The notes under the pieces are model-generated. The model had not been told where the DNA came from and did not search any database. It saw only the letters and a list, made by a program, of their open reading frames with translations. 64,000 nt of DNA from Streptomyces platensis. GTDB taxonomy: Bacteria; Actinomycetota; Actinomycetes; Streptomycetales; Streptomycetaceae. The translations under genes were made by a program, and so were the position numbers. The DNA lies in the NCBI RefSeq assembly GCF_008704855.1, contig NZ_CP023691.1, positions 434,001 to 498,000 on the forward strand, in the 5' to 3' direction. Shown here one piece after another: positions 1-7,947 of this stretch. Position 1 is the first letter of the stretch. Each line of letters starts with the position of its first letter.

Positions 1-544
1 TGCCGGTGTTCGCGCCCTGCGTTCCGGTGTTCTCCAGGACGACGGCTTCCACCCATTGCAGATTGCTGACGGCGGCGAGGAGGTCCCGGCTGTGCGGCTC
101 CAGTTCGATACAACGCTGCGCGCAGTAGACGGAGACATCGAGCGGAAGCGACGGGAGATCGCTTCGGGTCCACAGGAACGGCAGGCTGTCCACGAACACC
201 GTCGGGACGCCGGCCGCCTCCAGCGACGACGCCGCGGGACCCTCCAGGACCACGAGCCCGGCGCAGACATTCTCCTGACGCACGACCTCCGCGACGGCCT
301 CGCGGTCGTCGGTTGCCACGTCGTACCACTGGTCGACCCCGTGTGCGGCGAGCAAGGTACGGCTGAGCCGGGAAGCAAGCCCGACGAAACGCAGGGGCAC
401 GGGCGCGGATCGATGGAGCTCGGCTATCACCGCACACAGTTTTCCGGTGCTTCCCCACCCGAATTCGGCCCCGGCGACGGCGATCGTCAGTCCTGAATTC
501 CGTAGGCCGAGGGAAGAGTTCACCGCTGCGAGTACATCGGCCAT
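1..544 (-). CDS. CGA synthase-related glycosyltransferase-like protein (C-terminus off the window)
   Basis: The first 181 residues read from an ATG at 544, with a GAGGAGA ribosome site just upstream, and the frame stays open to the window edge. The N-terminal part looks like a GT-B Rossmann half: TIAVAGAEFGWGSTGKL near residues 19-35, VPTVFVDSLPFLWT near 115-128, then a CAQRC segment followed by LQWVEAVV. From memory this order resembles cytosylglucuronate (CGA) synthase-related proteins of nucleoside-antibiotic loci and their orphan relatives. The family call is an inference, and the donor and acceptor are unknown. The gene lies downstream of the response-regulator gene on the same strand, with a hairpin between them, so it is probably transcribed separately. 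Confidence 0.55.
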   Translation of the reverse strand, partial: MADVLAAVNSSLGLRNSGLTIAVAGAEFGWGSTGKLCAVIAELHRSAPVPLRFVGLASRLSRTLLAAHGVDQWYDVATDDREAVAEVVRQENVCAGLVVLEGPAASSLEAAGVPTVFVDSLPFLWTRSDLPSLPLDVSVYCAQRCIELEPHSRDLLAAVSNLQWVEAVVLENTGTQGANTG

Positions 545-563
545 GGGTCTCCTCAGGTGTGGG

Positions 564-594
564 GTCCCGTCCCGAAGGAGATCCGGGACGGGGC
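564..594 (-). terminator. hairpin between regulator and glycosyltransferase genes
   Basis: Arms 564-574 and 584-594 form an 11-bp GC-rich stem with one wobble pair and a 9-nt loop. It lies between the response-regulator stop (704) and the start at 544. There is no clear T-run, which is usual in Streptomyces. It could act as a terminator for the regulator transcript. Confidence 0.4.
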
Positions 595-703
595 TGAAGA
601 TCTCGACGAGCACAACTCATCACGCGAACCTGGCATCTCCCTGGCAGGCACCTGCCAACGACCTGATGTGGCGTAGGTCACAGAGCGAGGCGGCTCCCGT
701 GCC

Positions 704-1450
704 CTACTGGCTCCCGACCCCCTCCCCCGGGCCGAGCCAGTAGCCGAATCCCTTACGGGTGTGGATCAAGGGGGGAGCCTCCCGGTCGACCTTGCGCCGG
801 AGGCGGGAGATGAGCGACTCGATGGTGTTCTCGGTGCGGGCCCCGTCCTCACCCCACACATTCCGACTGATCTGCTCCTTGGACAGGACCTGCCCCGAGT
901 GGAGCAAGAGGCAGCGCAGCAGCCGGTACTCCGTGGGTGACAGACTGAGCTCTCGCGGTCCGCGCCACACCTGGCACGTTGCGTCGTTCAGGACGAGGTC
1001 GCCCAGGATGAGGCCGGCATGGCGCGGCGCGCGTTCCGGCCGTCCGGCACCCCGGTCGTGCAGCAGCACCTGCACTCTGGCCAAAATTTCCGGCATGCGC
1101 AGCGGCTTGAGGACATAGTCGGCGACGCCGAGACTGAGCCATGGACACAGACCGTCCAGTGACGTGGACTCGGTCAGGAACAGCACCGGGGCGCTGCCGT
1201 CGGCCAGGCGCTGATACCCCGCCAGTTCGTGCGCGTCAGGCATCAGGGTGTCGATGATCAGCAGGTCGAACCGCTGGGCGGCCAGCAGCACCAGCGCCCC
1301 GGCCCTGGTGCCGGCCCCGGCGACCTGATACCCCGCCAGCTCCAGACTCTCCAGGACCTTTTCGGATGTTGCCGCCGGGCCGAGGACGAGTAAGGACGCT
1401 TGCCGATCGCCGCCGGCCGGAGGGAACTTCTCACGGGAAGTCAGGTGCAT
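704..1450 (-). CDS. OmpR-family response regulator with atypical receiver
   Basis: A 248-residue protein with a receiver domain (about 18-132) and a C-terminal winged helix (about 145-240) carrying the typical ESLISRLRRKV recognition segment and an RKGFGYWL wing. The expected phospho-acceptor Asp67 (LLIIDTLMPD), Thr93 and Lys115 (YVLKP) are present. The acidic pair that normally follows beta-1 and binds magnesium is missing: the strand reads LLVLGPA instead of a VDD-type sequence. This suggests phosphorylation is weak or dispensable. The start at 1450 was chosen because AGAAGG lies about 10 nt upstream; the frame is open further upstream, but that extension is low-complexity. No sensor kinase is adjacent, so it is probably an orphan regulator. 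Confidence 0.85.
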   Translation of the reverse strand: MHLTSREKFPPAGGDRQASLLVLGPAATSEKVLESLELAGYQVAGAGTRAGALVLLAAQRFDLLIIDTLMPDAHELAGYQRLADGSAPVLFLTESTSLDGLCPWLSLGVADYVLKPLRMPEILARVQVLLHDRGAGRPERAPRHAGLILGDLVLNDATCQVWRGPRELSLSPTEYRLLRCLLLHSGQVLSKEQISRNVWGEDGARTENTIESLISRLRRKVDREAPPLIHTRKGFGYWLGPGEGVGSQ

Positions 1451-1557
1451 GGAGTTCTGCTTCCTTCTGCGTGGGTTCTTCATTGGGGGGTCCGGGAGCC
1501 GGTGGCTCATCGGCCTGTTTCTCTCCATGAGGTGATGCTGTGTTCCTTGACGCGCCG

Positions 1558-2195
1558 CTAGCGCCGCAGGATGAGTGCGTCGCTGAACCGGGAGAGAACA
1601 TCGGTGAATTCCACGGCGAACGCTGGGTGCCGTGTACAAGCAGTGCCCACCACGGCCGCGTGGTGCCGGTCCGCGATGAGGTGGTGGATGTGGTCGACTC
1701 CGAGTGCGGTCAGGGCCGCCGTGAGGCGGGTCCGCAACCGGTCGCTCGGCCTGAGGTGACGGCAGCCCGTAAGAAGTCTGCCCGGACGGGCTCGTGAGCC
1801 TGCTGCTCAATAGTCAGACCGAGAACGAAAGCGAAAGATGGACCAGTGGTACAGCCAGACAGCCTTCTTCGGGTCCCTGCCACGTTCTTTCACGGCGCCG
1901 ATGGAGGTGTCGGCGAAGGCCGGCGTATGCGGCCCCGTGGTGACGAGACCGTTTGACGAGGCGGGCGCCATCGCGATGCGCCGGGCAGGGCCTGGCGGCA
2001 GGCGCCCCGGAGCACGGTCAGCCGCGCATAGGGCTCGGTCGGCAGGTGCGCGCCGGCACCGGCCAAGGGGCCGATGATGCGCTCGGCGAGCCGCGCAAGA
2101 AGTCCCTGCTTGTTGCCGACGTGCCACCGCACGGAGTTGTGCTGGATCGCCAGGCGGTCAGCGACGGCTCGGAGGTCAACGCACCGGCTTTTCTG
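1558..2195 (-). pseudogene. decayed TetR-family regulator
   Basis: Pieces of one TetR-like protein lie in the right order on the minus strand but in different frames. An HTH end (LRAVADRLAIQHNSVRWHVG, about 2170-2112) runs into helix 4 and the start of the ligand domain. After about 2000 the homology moves to the frame with GPHTPAFADTSIGAVKERG. Near 1815 it shifts again to FVLGLTIEQQ, and it ends in HPAFAVEFTDVLSRF before a stop at 1558. At least two frameshifts and loss of the first HTH helices mean no intact regulator can be made. Its 5' end abuts the stop codon of the neighbouring frameshifted gene, so the locus looks deletion-damaged. Confidence 0.7.
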
Positions 2196-2196
2196 G

Positions 2197-2741
2197 CTAC
2201 CGTGGGGTGGACGCGGCGGGCCGCTTGCGCAGCAGACTGACGGTGAGAAGCGCCAGCTCCGTTGCCAGGGCGACCACGGTCGGCACGGTCTGCCAGACCG
2301 GAACGGCTGAGGCCAGGTTGGTCATCAGGTAGCCCACGAGGATGACAGCGAGTGCCGCCGCCTGAACGTCATGACGCATCCACCACCGCGTGCGGGGACG
2401 CTCTGCCGCTCGTCGAGCTGTAACGCATACAGCTCGACGGGGCCGAACTCCTCCTGGGGAGAACACCCCGTGGCGGTGAGGTGATGGGTGGCCTCCCTGG
2501 TGAGTTCGGCGGCCCGGGAGCGGGACAGTCCGTGCCGTTCCTCAAGCAGCGGTATGCGGTCGCGAGCCACGACGGCCGCGTACCACTCCGGCGCACCGAA
2601 GGCGTCCTCGGGCGTCTCACCGCTCTGCGCGCAGCGCAGGTCCACCTCATCGAGCACCATGCCGGCGGTGGCCCTGTCCACCGACTGCCCCGCCGGCGCC
2701 AGCCTCGCCCGAGCTTCCCACCGGGAAGTCAAGTCCGTCAC
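2197..2741 (-). pseudogene. PadR-partner membrane protein, frameshifted
   Basis: A GTG at 2741 overlaps the PadR stop by one base (TAGTG) behind GGAGGAG. The N-terminal soluble part (TDLTSRWEARARL, then DEVDLRCAQSGETPEDAFG) resembles the cytosolic domain of membrane proteins commonly paired with PadR regulators. In that frame translation ends at 2325 without a membrane segment. In the next frame, from about 2410 to the stop at 2197, there are two clear hydrophobic helices (AALAVILVGYLMTNLASAVP and VVALATELALLTVSLL) ending in LLRKRP. The simplest reading is one protein broken by a single frameshift near 2390-2415. A sequencing error is the alternative. Confidence 0.6.
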
Positions 2742-3085
2742 TACTCCTCCTTCGTTACCTGCTCCAGCAGCCGGTCCATCAAGTCGGAGAACCGCTGCCA
2801 CGTCGCGGCCTCCTCGAGCAGTCGAGCCCGTCCGGCATCGCTGAGCCGGTACACCTTGCGACCCGGCCCGCCTTCCCCGGGCTCCCAGCGGGCTTCCACC
2901 AGCCCTTCGATCTCCATCCGACCGAGCACCGGGTACAGCGCTCCCCCGCGGATGGTGCCGAATCCGTGGGCGGCCAACTGCTGCACCAGCGCATAGCCGT
3001 GCTGATCCCCCTGCGCCAGCACAGCGGCGAGCGCCAGCGGCAGCACACCCCGCAGCCAGCCCGATGAGGGTTCCTTCACAGGCAT
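2741..3085 (-). CDS. PadR-family transcriptional regulator
   Basis: 114 residues, normal for short PadR proteins. The winged helix is clear: GWLRGVLPLALAAVLAQGDQHGYALVQQL, then GGALYPVLGRMEIEGLVEARW and a GRKVYRLSDAGRARL wing, followed by one C-terminal helix for dimerisation. It is translationally coupled (TAGTG) to the membrane-protein gene downstream, the usual PadR pair, so it probably controls its own small operon. A palindrome 20-55 bp upstream of the start is a likely autoregulatory operator. The ATG at 3085 has a poor ribosome site. Confidence 0.88.
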   Translation of the reverse strand: MPVKEPSSGWLRGVLPLALAAVLAQGDQHGYALVQQLAAHGFGTIRGGALYPVLGRMEIEGLVEARWEPGEGGPGRKVYRLSDAGRARLLEEAATWQRFSDLMDRLLEQVTKEE

Positions 3086-3105
3086 CCCGTAGTCACGCCA
3101 ACCCT

Positions 3106-3140
3106 CTACTCAAATCTCGACTAGTTCGATTTCAGAGTAG
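3106..3140. promoter_or_regulatory. palindromic candidate PadR operator
   Basis: Outer arms CTACTC (3106-3111) and GAGTAG (3135-3140) are perfect inverted repeats around a central ACTAGT, with partly matching AAATC/GATTT blocks inside. The site is distinctly AT-richer than its surroundings and sits directly upstream of the padR-type gene. Autoregulation is inferred from position. Confidence 0.5.
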
Positions 3141-3350
3141 TGACCTTCCAGCCCTGCGTCCAGTACCGGCCACTTCAGTCGGTGCGGGTGGGGGCGCCGT
3201 CAACGCACAGCGATCCAACCTGCAGATAACTGAGCGTGCTGCTCTGCGTGTTGGAGTGCGGGGACGACTGCGGGCAGAGCTGCGGTCGGCGCTTCCTGGG
3301 TGGTCACTCCTGGCACCGCCCGCCGGGGCCGCGCCCCGGGCCGCCTTGGC

Positions 3351-4310
3351 TCAGCCCAGCGCGTCCATCAGGGCGGTGACATAGGCATCCAGCCGCGCCT
3401 CCACGGCTCGCGTCGTCAGCTCTGTTCTCCCTGCCTCACGCCATGGCTGCGCCACCCGCTGCACTTCTTCTGAGCACGCCAGCCCGTCCCGCACCTGCCA
3501 GTACAGCCGCTCGCTCGCGGCCGCGGCCAGCACCCCGCCGGCCTCCTCATACGCCTCAGCGAACCGCAGACCCCACGCCGGGCCGTGCAGCAGCGCGAGA
3601 TTGGTGGAGCAGTGCGCCACATCGAGATCCGCCGGACCCCAGGAGGCCGCCGCCCAGTCGACGACGCCGGTGATCCGGGCACCTGCCGGCCTTGGGGGCA
3701 CGTCGAACAGCACGTTGCCGGGCTGGAAGTCCCGGTGCAGGAATCGCCCTTCATAGGGCGGCGCGGGCCTGCGGATCACGTCGATCGCCGCAGCCCACGC
3801 CGTCGCGTCGGCCCCCTTCGGAACCACGACGGTGTCGGCGGTCGTCAACGCCACATACTCCCGGGGCCGCTCGGCGGGTCGCAACGCGTGGATCGCCACG
3901 AGTTGACGGGCCAGCAGAGGAACGCGCGTCTCCAAACCCTCATCGTCGAGGACCGTCCGACCCGCCAGATGTGTCATCAGGAGCGATGGATACGCGCAAT
4001 GCGCGGCGGTCGGATCAACCGCGACCAGTCCAGGAGCCGGCACGCCGGTCCCCGTGAGCAGGGCCAGGGCTCCGGCCTCCCTGGTCAGCCAGTCCTCGGC
4101 GTGCCCCACGGAGAACGGGTCGACGAAGCTCCGCAGCACCAGATCACGGGTGCCTCCGTCCCGCGTGCCGATGGTCAGTCGCCACATTTCGGCAGTGATG
4201 CCGCCGTGCAGCGCCTCGGTCCTGACGATCCGTTCGCCGACCTCCAGGTGCCGGCTCACCCATGCCAGTGTCAGCGGTCGGACAGCCGCCGCCTCATCGT
4301 GGTTGGTCAC
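3351..4310 (-). CDS. aminoglycoside phosphotransferase (APH) family kinase
   Basis: 319 residues with the APH/choline-kinase fold. The catalytic loop HRDFQPGN lies at 192-199, with Asp194 as base, and the metal-binding Asp218 is in VVDWAAASWGP. An LHGGITAEMWRL segment near 34-46 corresponds to the nucleotide-binding loop. Such proteins transfer the ATP gamma-phosphate to a hydroxyl of an aminoglycoside, macrolide or other small molecule; the substrate here cannot be read from sequence. Translation probably begins at GTG 4310 behind GAGGTGGC. The gene is divergent from a second APH-family gene 125 bp away, so the pair may be co-regulated. Confidence 0.85.
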   Translation of the reverse strand: MTNHDEAAAVRPLTLAWVSRHLEVGERIVRTEALHGGITAEMWRLTIGTRDGGTRDLVLRSFVDPFSVGHAEDWLTREAGALALLTGTGVPAPGLVAVDPTAAHCAYPSLLMTHLAGRTVLDDEGLETRVPLLARQLVAIHALRPAERPREYVALTTADTVVVPKGADATAWAAAIDVIRRPAPPYEGRFLHRDFQPGNVLFDVPPRPAGARITGVVDWAAASWGPADLDVAHCSTNLALLHGPAWGLRFAEAYEEAGGVLAAAASERLYWQVRDGLACSEEVQRVAQPWREAGRTELTTRAVEARLDAYVTALMDALG

Positions 4311-4435
4311 CGTGCCACCTCATCATCCGGACAGCGGCACGAGGTACCGCCGTCGGCTACCGGCTCAGGCAGCTGGCCAGTCGCGGATCACGAGCGAAGC
4401 CGGAGTTACCGCCTGCCCCAGTATTGTGGCTTCGC

Positions 4436-5341
4436 ATGACCGACTCCGAGAGCGAGATCACCGCAGACCTGGTCCATAACCTGCTGCGGGAGCAGCATCC
4501 GGACCTTGCAGGGCTGGCCATCCGTGAAGTAGCGGGCGGTTGGGACAACCAGCAGTGGCGTCTTGGGGACGAGTTGGCTGTGCGCATGCCGCGTTCAGAA
4601 CGTGCCCCGGACCTCCAGCGCAAGGAGTGCCGGTGGCTGCCCGTCCTGGCCCCGCGCCTGCCGCTCCCGGTCCCGAACCCTGTACGGATCGGTGAACCGT
4701 CCGCGCGCTTCCCCAAGCCCTGGACCATCATGACGTGGGTTCCCGGCGAACCACTGGACTTCACCTCGATCAGCCGCAGTGACCACGCGGCCGATACCCT
4801 GGCGGGCTTCCTTACCGCGCTCCACGTGGAGGCGCCCGCTGACGCGCCGATCAGTTCGGACCGCGGCGCCCACCCCAAAAAGTACACGGACGGCTTCGAC
4901 CACTTCCTTCAATCCGTTGCACCCGACGGCATCGCCGACGAGGTCCGGGCCGTCTGGGATGACGCCGTTGCGGCCCCCGAGTGGGACGGCCCGCCGGTAT
5001 GGGTGCACGGTGACCTTCATCCCGCCAACGTCGTCGTCTCGGACGGGACACTCTCGGGCGTGATCGACTTCGGTGACATGTGCGCCGGCGATCCCGCGTG
5101 GGACCTCGCGGCCGCGTGGGTGATCCTTCCCGCCGGCGGCGCCGCACGGTTCTTCGACGTGTACGCGCGTGCGGACGAGGCGACGATCCGGCGCGCCCGC
5201 GGGCTGGCTGCGCTGAAAAGCCTGTTCCTCATGCTGATGGGCCAGAACGGAGACCGGGGCCTTCCTGGCGGCAAGCCGACATGGGGACCCGCGGGCCGGG
5301 CAGCGCTTGATCGTGTTCTGCACGACGAAGGCTTCGAATGA
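4436..5341 (+). CDS. APH-family phosphotransferase
   Basis: 301 residues. Visible motifs are GGWDNQQWRLGDELAVRMP near 34-52 (ATP loop and Lys/Arg region), HGDLHPANV at 191-199 (catalytic Asp193) and DFGD at 211-214 (metal binding), matching the APH superfamily. The ATG at 4436 was chosen because the conserved N-terminus begins there. It has no Shine-Dalgarno, and a TATTGT-like hexamer about 10 bp upstream suggests a leaderless transcript; the longer open frame has no support. It shares only the fold motifs with the divergent neighbour at 3351-4310, so the two are not recent duplicates. The substrate is unknown. Confidence 0.85.
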   Translation: MTDSESEITADLVHNLLREQHPDLAGLAIREVAGGWDNQQWRLGDELAVRMPRSERAPDLQRKECRWLPVLAPRLPLPVPNPVRIGEPSARFPKPWTIMTWVPGEPLDFTSISRSDHAADTLAGFLTALHVEAPADAPISSDRGAHPKKYTDGFDHFLQSVAPDGIADEVRAVWDDAVAAPEWDGPPVWVHGDLHPANVVVSDGTLSGVIDFGDMCAGDPAWDLAAAWVILPAGGAARFFDVYARADEATIRRARGLAALKSLFLMLMGQNGDRGLPGGKPTWGPAGRAALDRVLHDEGFE

Positions 5342-5385
5342 CACAAGATCGTCTCATCGGTGACCAGCAGCTACGAGCGAAATCC

Positions 5386-5694
5386 TTACTCCACCGCATA
5401 CAGCAGGTTGTACTCAGCGCCATCCGCCCTGAAGCGCAGACTGCGCTCACCAGGCGTATCCGTGATCCACTGCTCCCCGAGCCTGCCATCCCCGGCTGTT
5501 CCGCCGGCCTCCCCGAGAGAGACGGCGATCGTTCCCGTGAAGTCGCAGTCGTACTTGACGGTGTACATCCGGTCTCCCAGCACCGTCCCATTCCACACGG
5601 TGCCACGGTTCTGGACCACAAGCCTCGGCTCGTCGAAGCCGCTCCAGCCCTCAGTCGTGACGCACTTGAGCTTCTCCAGATAAAGCTTGGCCAT
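5386..5694 (-). CDS. small hypothetical protein, beta-rich
   Basis: 102 residues from ATG 5694, which has AGGGGA at good spacing. It begins AKLYLEKLKCVTTEGWSGFDEPRLVV and ends LRFRADGAEYNLLYAVE. No signal peptide or membrane helix is seen. The alternating hydrophobic pattern and the DEPRLVV phrase resemble small C2-like or beta-sandwich modules found in actinobacterial exoproteins. I cannot name a family, and no function is proposed. It is convergent with the phosphotransferase gene at 4436-5341. Confidence 0.6.
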   Translation of the reverse strand: MAKLYLEKLKCVTTEGWSGFDEPRLVVQNRGTVWNGTVLGDRMYTVKYDCDFTGTIAVSLGEAGGTAGDGRLGEQWITDTPGERSLRFRADGAEYNLLYAVE

Positions 5695-5819
5695 ACCGTC
5701 CCCTGTGAAGGATCCTTCTCGACACTTCACATCCTGCCGAGCCGCAATAAACGATCACTAAACGAAGGACACGGTAAGAACCGCGTCACCCCGGCCACTG
5801 GCTGTCGCCCGGCCGGCCG

Positions 5820-6245
5820 GTGAGCTGCGCCCACGAGGGACGCGCAGTCCTGGCCGTGGAAGCACCCATGGCCATCGCTGTCCCCGCTCCGCACGGCGAC
5901 GCGTGGCGTGTGCTGGGCCGTGCCCGCAGCGGGGAGGGCAACCGGCCGTGGTCGGCCGCTGCGGGTGCCGGAGCGCTGGCCACCGGGGTCGCCCAGACCG
6001 CATGGATGCTCTCCCGTCTGCATATCCTCGCCCCGGAAGCGAGCGCGACCACCCGGCCTGAGCGGTTCGCCGCCGGGCAGGCCCGCCTCCTGCTCGCCGA
6101 GGCCTTCGTCTCCGGCACCGGCAAACCTGTGCCGGTGGCGGCCGGTCAGCATGCCGCCGACGCCGAAGCCGCCGCCCGCGCGACGCTGACCTACCTGGAT
6201 GGCCGGGGCGGCGATGCGGGTACCCGGGTGAGGTGGAAGAAGAAA
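5820..6245 (+). pseudogene. C-terminal remnant of an unidentified conserved protein
   Basis: From 5820 the plus strand has strongly coding GC3 and protein-like sequence: CAHEGRAVLAVEAPMAIAV, NRPWSAAAGAGALATGVAQT, TTRPERFAAGQARLLLAEAF and GQHAADAEAAARATLTYLDG. The start falls mid-domain with no ribosome site and no sensible upstream extension in frame. The sequence becomes nonsensical after about 6245, where it runs antisense into the terpene synthase gene. It looks like the surviving C-terminal half of a larger hypothetical (possibly nuclease-like) protein cut at both ends. The function is not identified. Confidence 0.5.
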
Positions 6246-7684
6246 TCCGTGGGAGATTCCTTCTTGTCCATCACGCACAGCAGGACGTTGTCGGTCAGCC
6301 GGCGGAAATGGTCGATGATGGGCAGCTGGTCGTAGACCATCGCCGTGGACTGCTTGCCGCGGTGGACGACCTCACGCAACGTGGCGAGGCCCATCTCCTC
6401 GTACGAGAAGACCGTCCCGTCCTCGTCGCGGCACAGCAGCGGCTCCACGTGCTCGGCGTCGACGAACCGCTTCCCGTACCACCGCATCTTCGTCAGCAGC
6501 GCGGCGTTCTCACTGGTGTGCTCGAACGCGCCGCCCTGCCAGGTACCGATGAGGAGATCGGTGTCGACCGGTTCGAGCCGGTCGAACAGCTCCGTCAGCT
6601 TCGCGTTGTCGCACTGCCCTCCGGACGCGATGACGTCCAGAACCTCCTGCTCAATGCTCATGGCCGGGGCCTCCCTCGGTTGGGGGACGAATGGTGAGTG
6701 CCGGACGGGGGCGGCGCTGCCCGATCCGCCCGGCAGGGGTGCGGTGACCTCCTGGCCGGGCCGTACGGGATCGAAGTGGTGGTACATCCGCGCATGCCAG
6801 AGCGCCACCCGCTCCAGTGCCACCGCGGAACCGTACCCGGCCGCGGTGAGCGGAGCCAGAGCCCGCCGGCAGTTTTCGAGCCCTGCCTCGGCGCGCCGGT
6901 ACACCTCCTGCTCGGTCAGGCCGAACGCGAGCGCGTCGGACTTCCCCTCGGACTGTTCCCGTTGGTGGCCGCGCAGATCGTTGAGCAGGCGGATGGCGGT
7001 CGCGGCCTGGCGCAGCGCGTCGAGCAGCAGGGGAAGACGCCGGGACAGCCCCGGCTCGTCCATGAGGGCCCACAGCGCGGTGACCTGTTGTTCGACGCCG
7101 ATGGTCCAGGCGCCGTGCCGTAGATAGTCCGTCAGCCCGGTGACGCCACCACCGGCGGCCGCTGTCCGGGCCGCCTCCCGTTCCCACTGCATGCCGATGA
7201 GCGTCTGATGCATGCTTTTCCGCCAGACGGCGGTAAGTTCGGGTCGGCCCTCGCGGTCCAGGTCCCGGGCGATCTCCGCCAGAGCGCGCGCGATGGGGTC
7301 GTCGCTGACGCCCGCGCGGTCGCCGTCGCTGTCGCCGTCGTTGTCGTGCCCCGCGAGGACCCGGTGCCAGGCCCGGACGCGGGTCGGGGTCCCGTCCGGG
7401 CCGCAAGTCGCCGCGTCCGGTGCGTCCGGTGCGTCCAGGACGTTGTCGATCGCCATCAGCCAGACCGTGAGCCGGGCCATCCGGTAGCAGGTCTCCGGAG
7501 GCAGCCAAGGGGTGAAGAACGCCGTCTGAAGGCACATCAGGGGAACCAGCGCGGGGTCCACGGGCAGCCCGAGCTCTTTAAGCCAGATCTCCAGTCGCGG
7601 CATGCTCTGCAATGCGGCGGAGCATGTCTCCGCTATGGAGACGATCTCCCGGGGAGGGTGGCCGAGCGGCCGCGCAGTGTTCAC
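6191..7684 (-). CDS. class I terpene synthase fused to a DUF4334/GXWXG-like domain
   Basis: 497 residues in one open frame. Residues about 20-305 are an alpha-helical class I terpene synthase. The Asp motif D80-NVL-D84 and a complete NSE motif N235-DLRGHQR-E243 should bind the diphosphate-magnesium cluster, and conserved Arg and Trp-His-Ala-Arg segments follow. A Gly/Pro-rich linker (about 305-341) joins a second domain from Met342. That domain carries LIGTWQGGAFEH, MRWYGKRF and YDQLPIIDHFRR, matching the GXWXG plus DUF4334 protein type of unknown function. A strong internal ribosome site precedes Met342. Divergent class II cyclase, P450 and SDR genes place it in a terpenoid pathway. The GTG start at 7684 has a weak ribosome site. 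Confidence 0.8.
   Translation of the reverse strand: MNTARPLGHPPREIVSIAETCSAALQSMPRLEIWLKELGLPVDPALVPLMCLQTAFFTPWLPPETCYRMARLTVWLMAIDNVLDAPDAPDAATCGPDGTPTRVRAWHRVLAGHDNDGDSDGDRAGVSDDPIARALAEIARDLDREGRPELTAVWRKSMHQTLIGMQWEREAARTAAAGGGVTGLTDYLRHGAWTIGVEQQVTALWALMDEPGLSRRLPLLLDALRQAATAIRLLNDLRGHQREQSEGKSDALAFGLTEQEVYRRAEAGLENCRRALAPLTAAGYGSAVALERVALWHARMYHHFDPVRPGQEVTAPLPGGSGSAAPVRHSPFVPQPREAPAMSIEQEVLDVIASGGQCDNAKLTELFDRLEPVDTDLLIGTWQGGAFEHTSENAALLTKMRWYGKRFVDAEHVEPLLCRDEDGTVFSYEEMGLATLREVVHRGKQSTAMVYDQLPIIDHFRRLTDNVLLCVMDKKESPTDFFFHLTRVPASPPRPSR
6659..6677 (-). promoter_or_regulatory. internal ribosome binding site and ATG for the DUF4334-like domain
   Basis: Read on the minus strand, GAGGGAGG (6677-6670) sits 8 nt before an in-frame ATG (6661-6659) at codon 342 of the fusion gene. 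It lies exactly at the junction between linker and second domain. It may give a free-standing 156-residue DUF4334-like protein besides the fusion, or be a relic of a formerly separate gene. Confidence 0.5.
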
Positions 7685-7843
7685 GGCGTCAGGCTACGTC
7701 CCGCGCTCGTGCGGGTTCCTGCGCTCCGAGCCTTTTCGGCCCGCCCGCAGCCGGTCCGGTGCGTCTGCCCGCGGCCGCGTCGCCTCCCCGGCCCGGCCAG
7801 TCGATAGCACCTCGGGCCGTCTCCACGCGGTGCGTCAGATCGC

Positions 7844-7911
7844 CGCATGCGTCACGCCCACGCATAAATCACGTCCACGCATGAGTCACGCCAACGCATC
7901 AGTCACGTCCA
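7844..7911. repeat. four tandem 17-bp repeats in a divergent promoter region
   Basis: Four head-to-tail 17-mers start at 7844, 7861, 7878 and 7895, with consensus CGCATNARTCACGYCMA. A degenerate copy may precede them. They lie between the divergent terpene synthase (start 7684) and class II cyclase (start 7948) genes, ending 36 bp before the cyclase start. Regular 17-bp spacing with a conserved TCACG core suggests an array of binding sites for an activator or repressor of the terpene genes. No regulator gene is adjacent. Confidence 0.6.
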
Positions 7912-7947
7912 CGAAGCGGCAGCGGAACCAGGGAAGACAGGGGTCAG

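Noticed and set aside
7844..7911. short CRISPR array
   Set aside because: Units are contiguous 17-mers with no spacers and lie in a promoter region, so they are tandem regulatory-type repeats.
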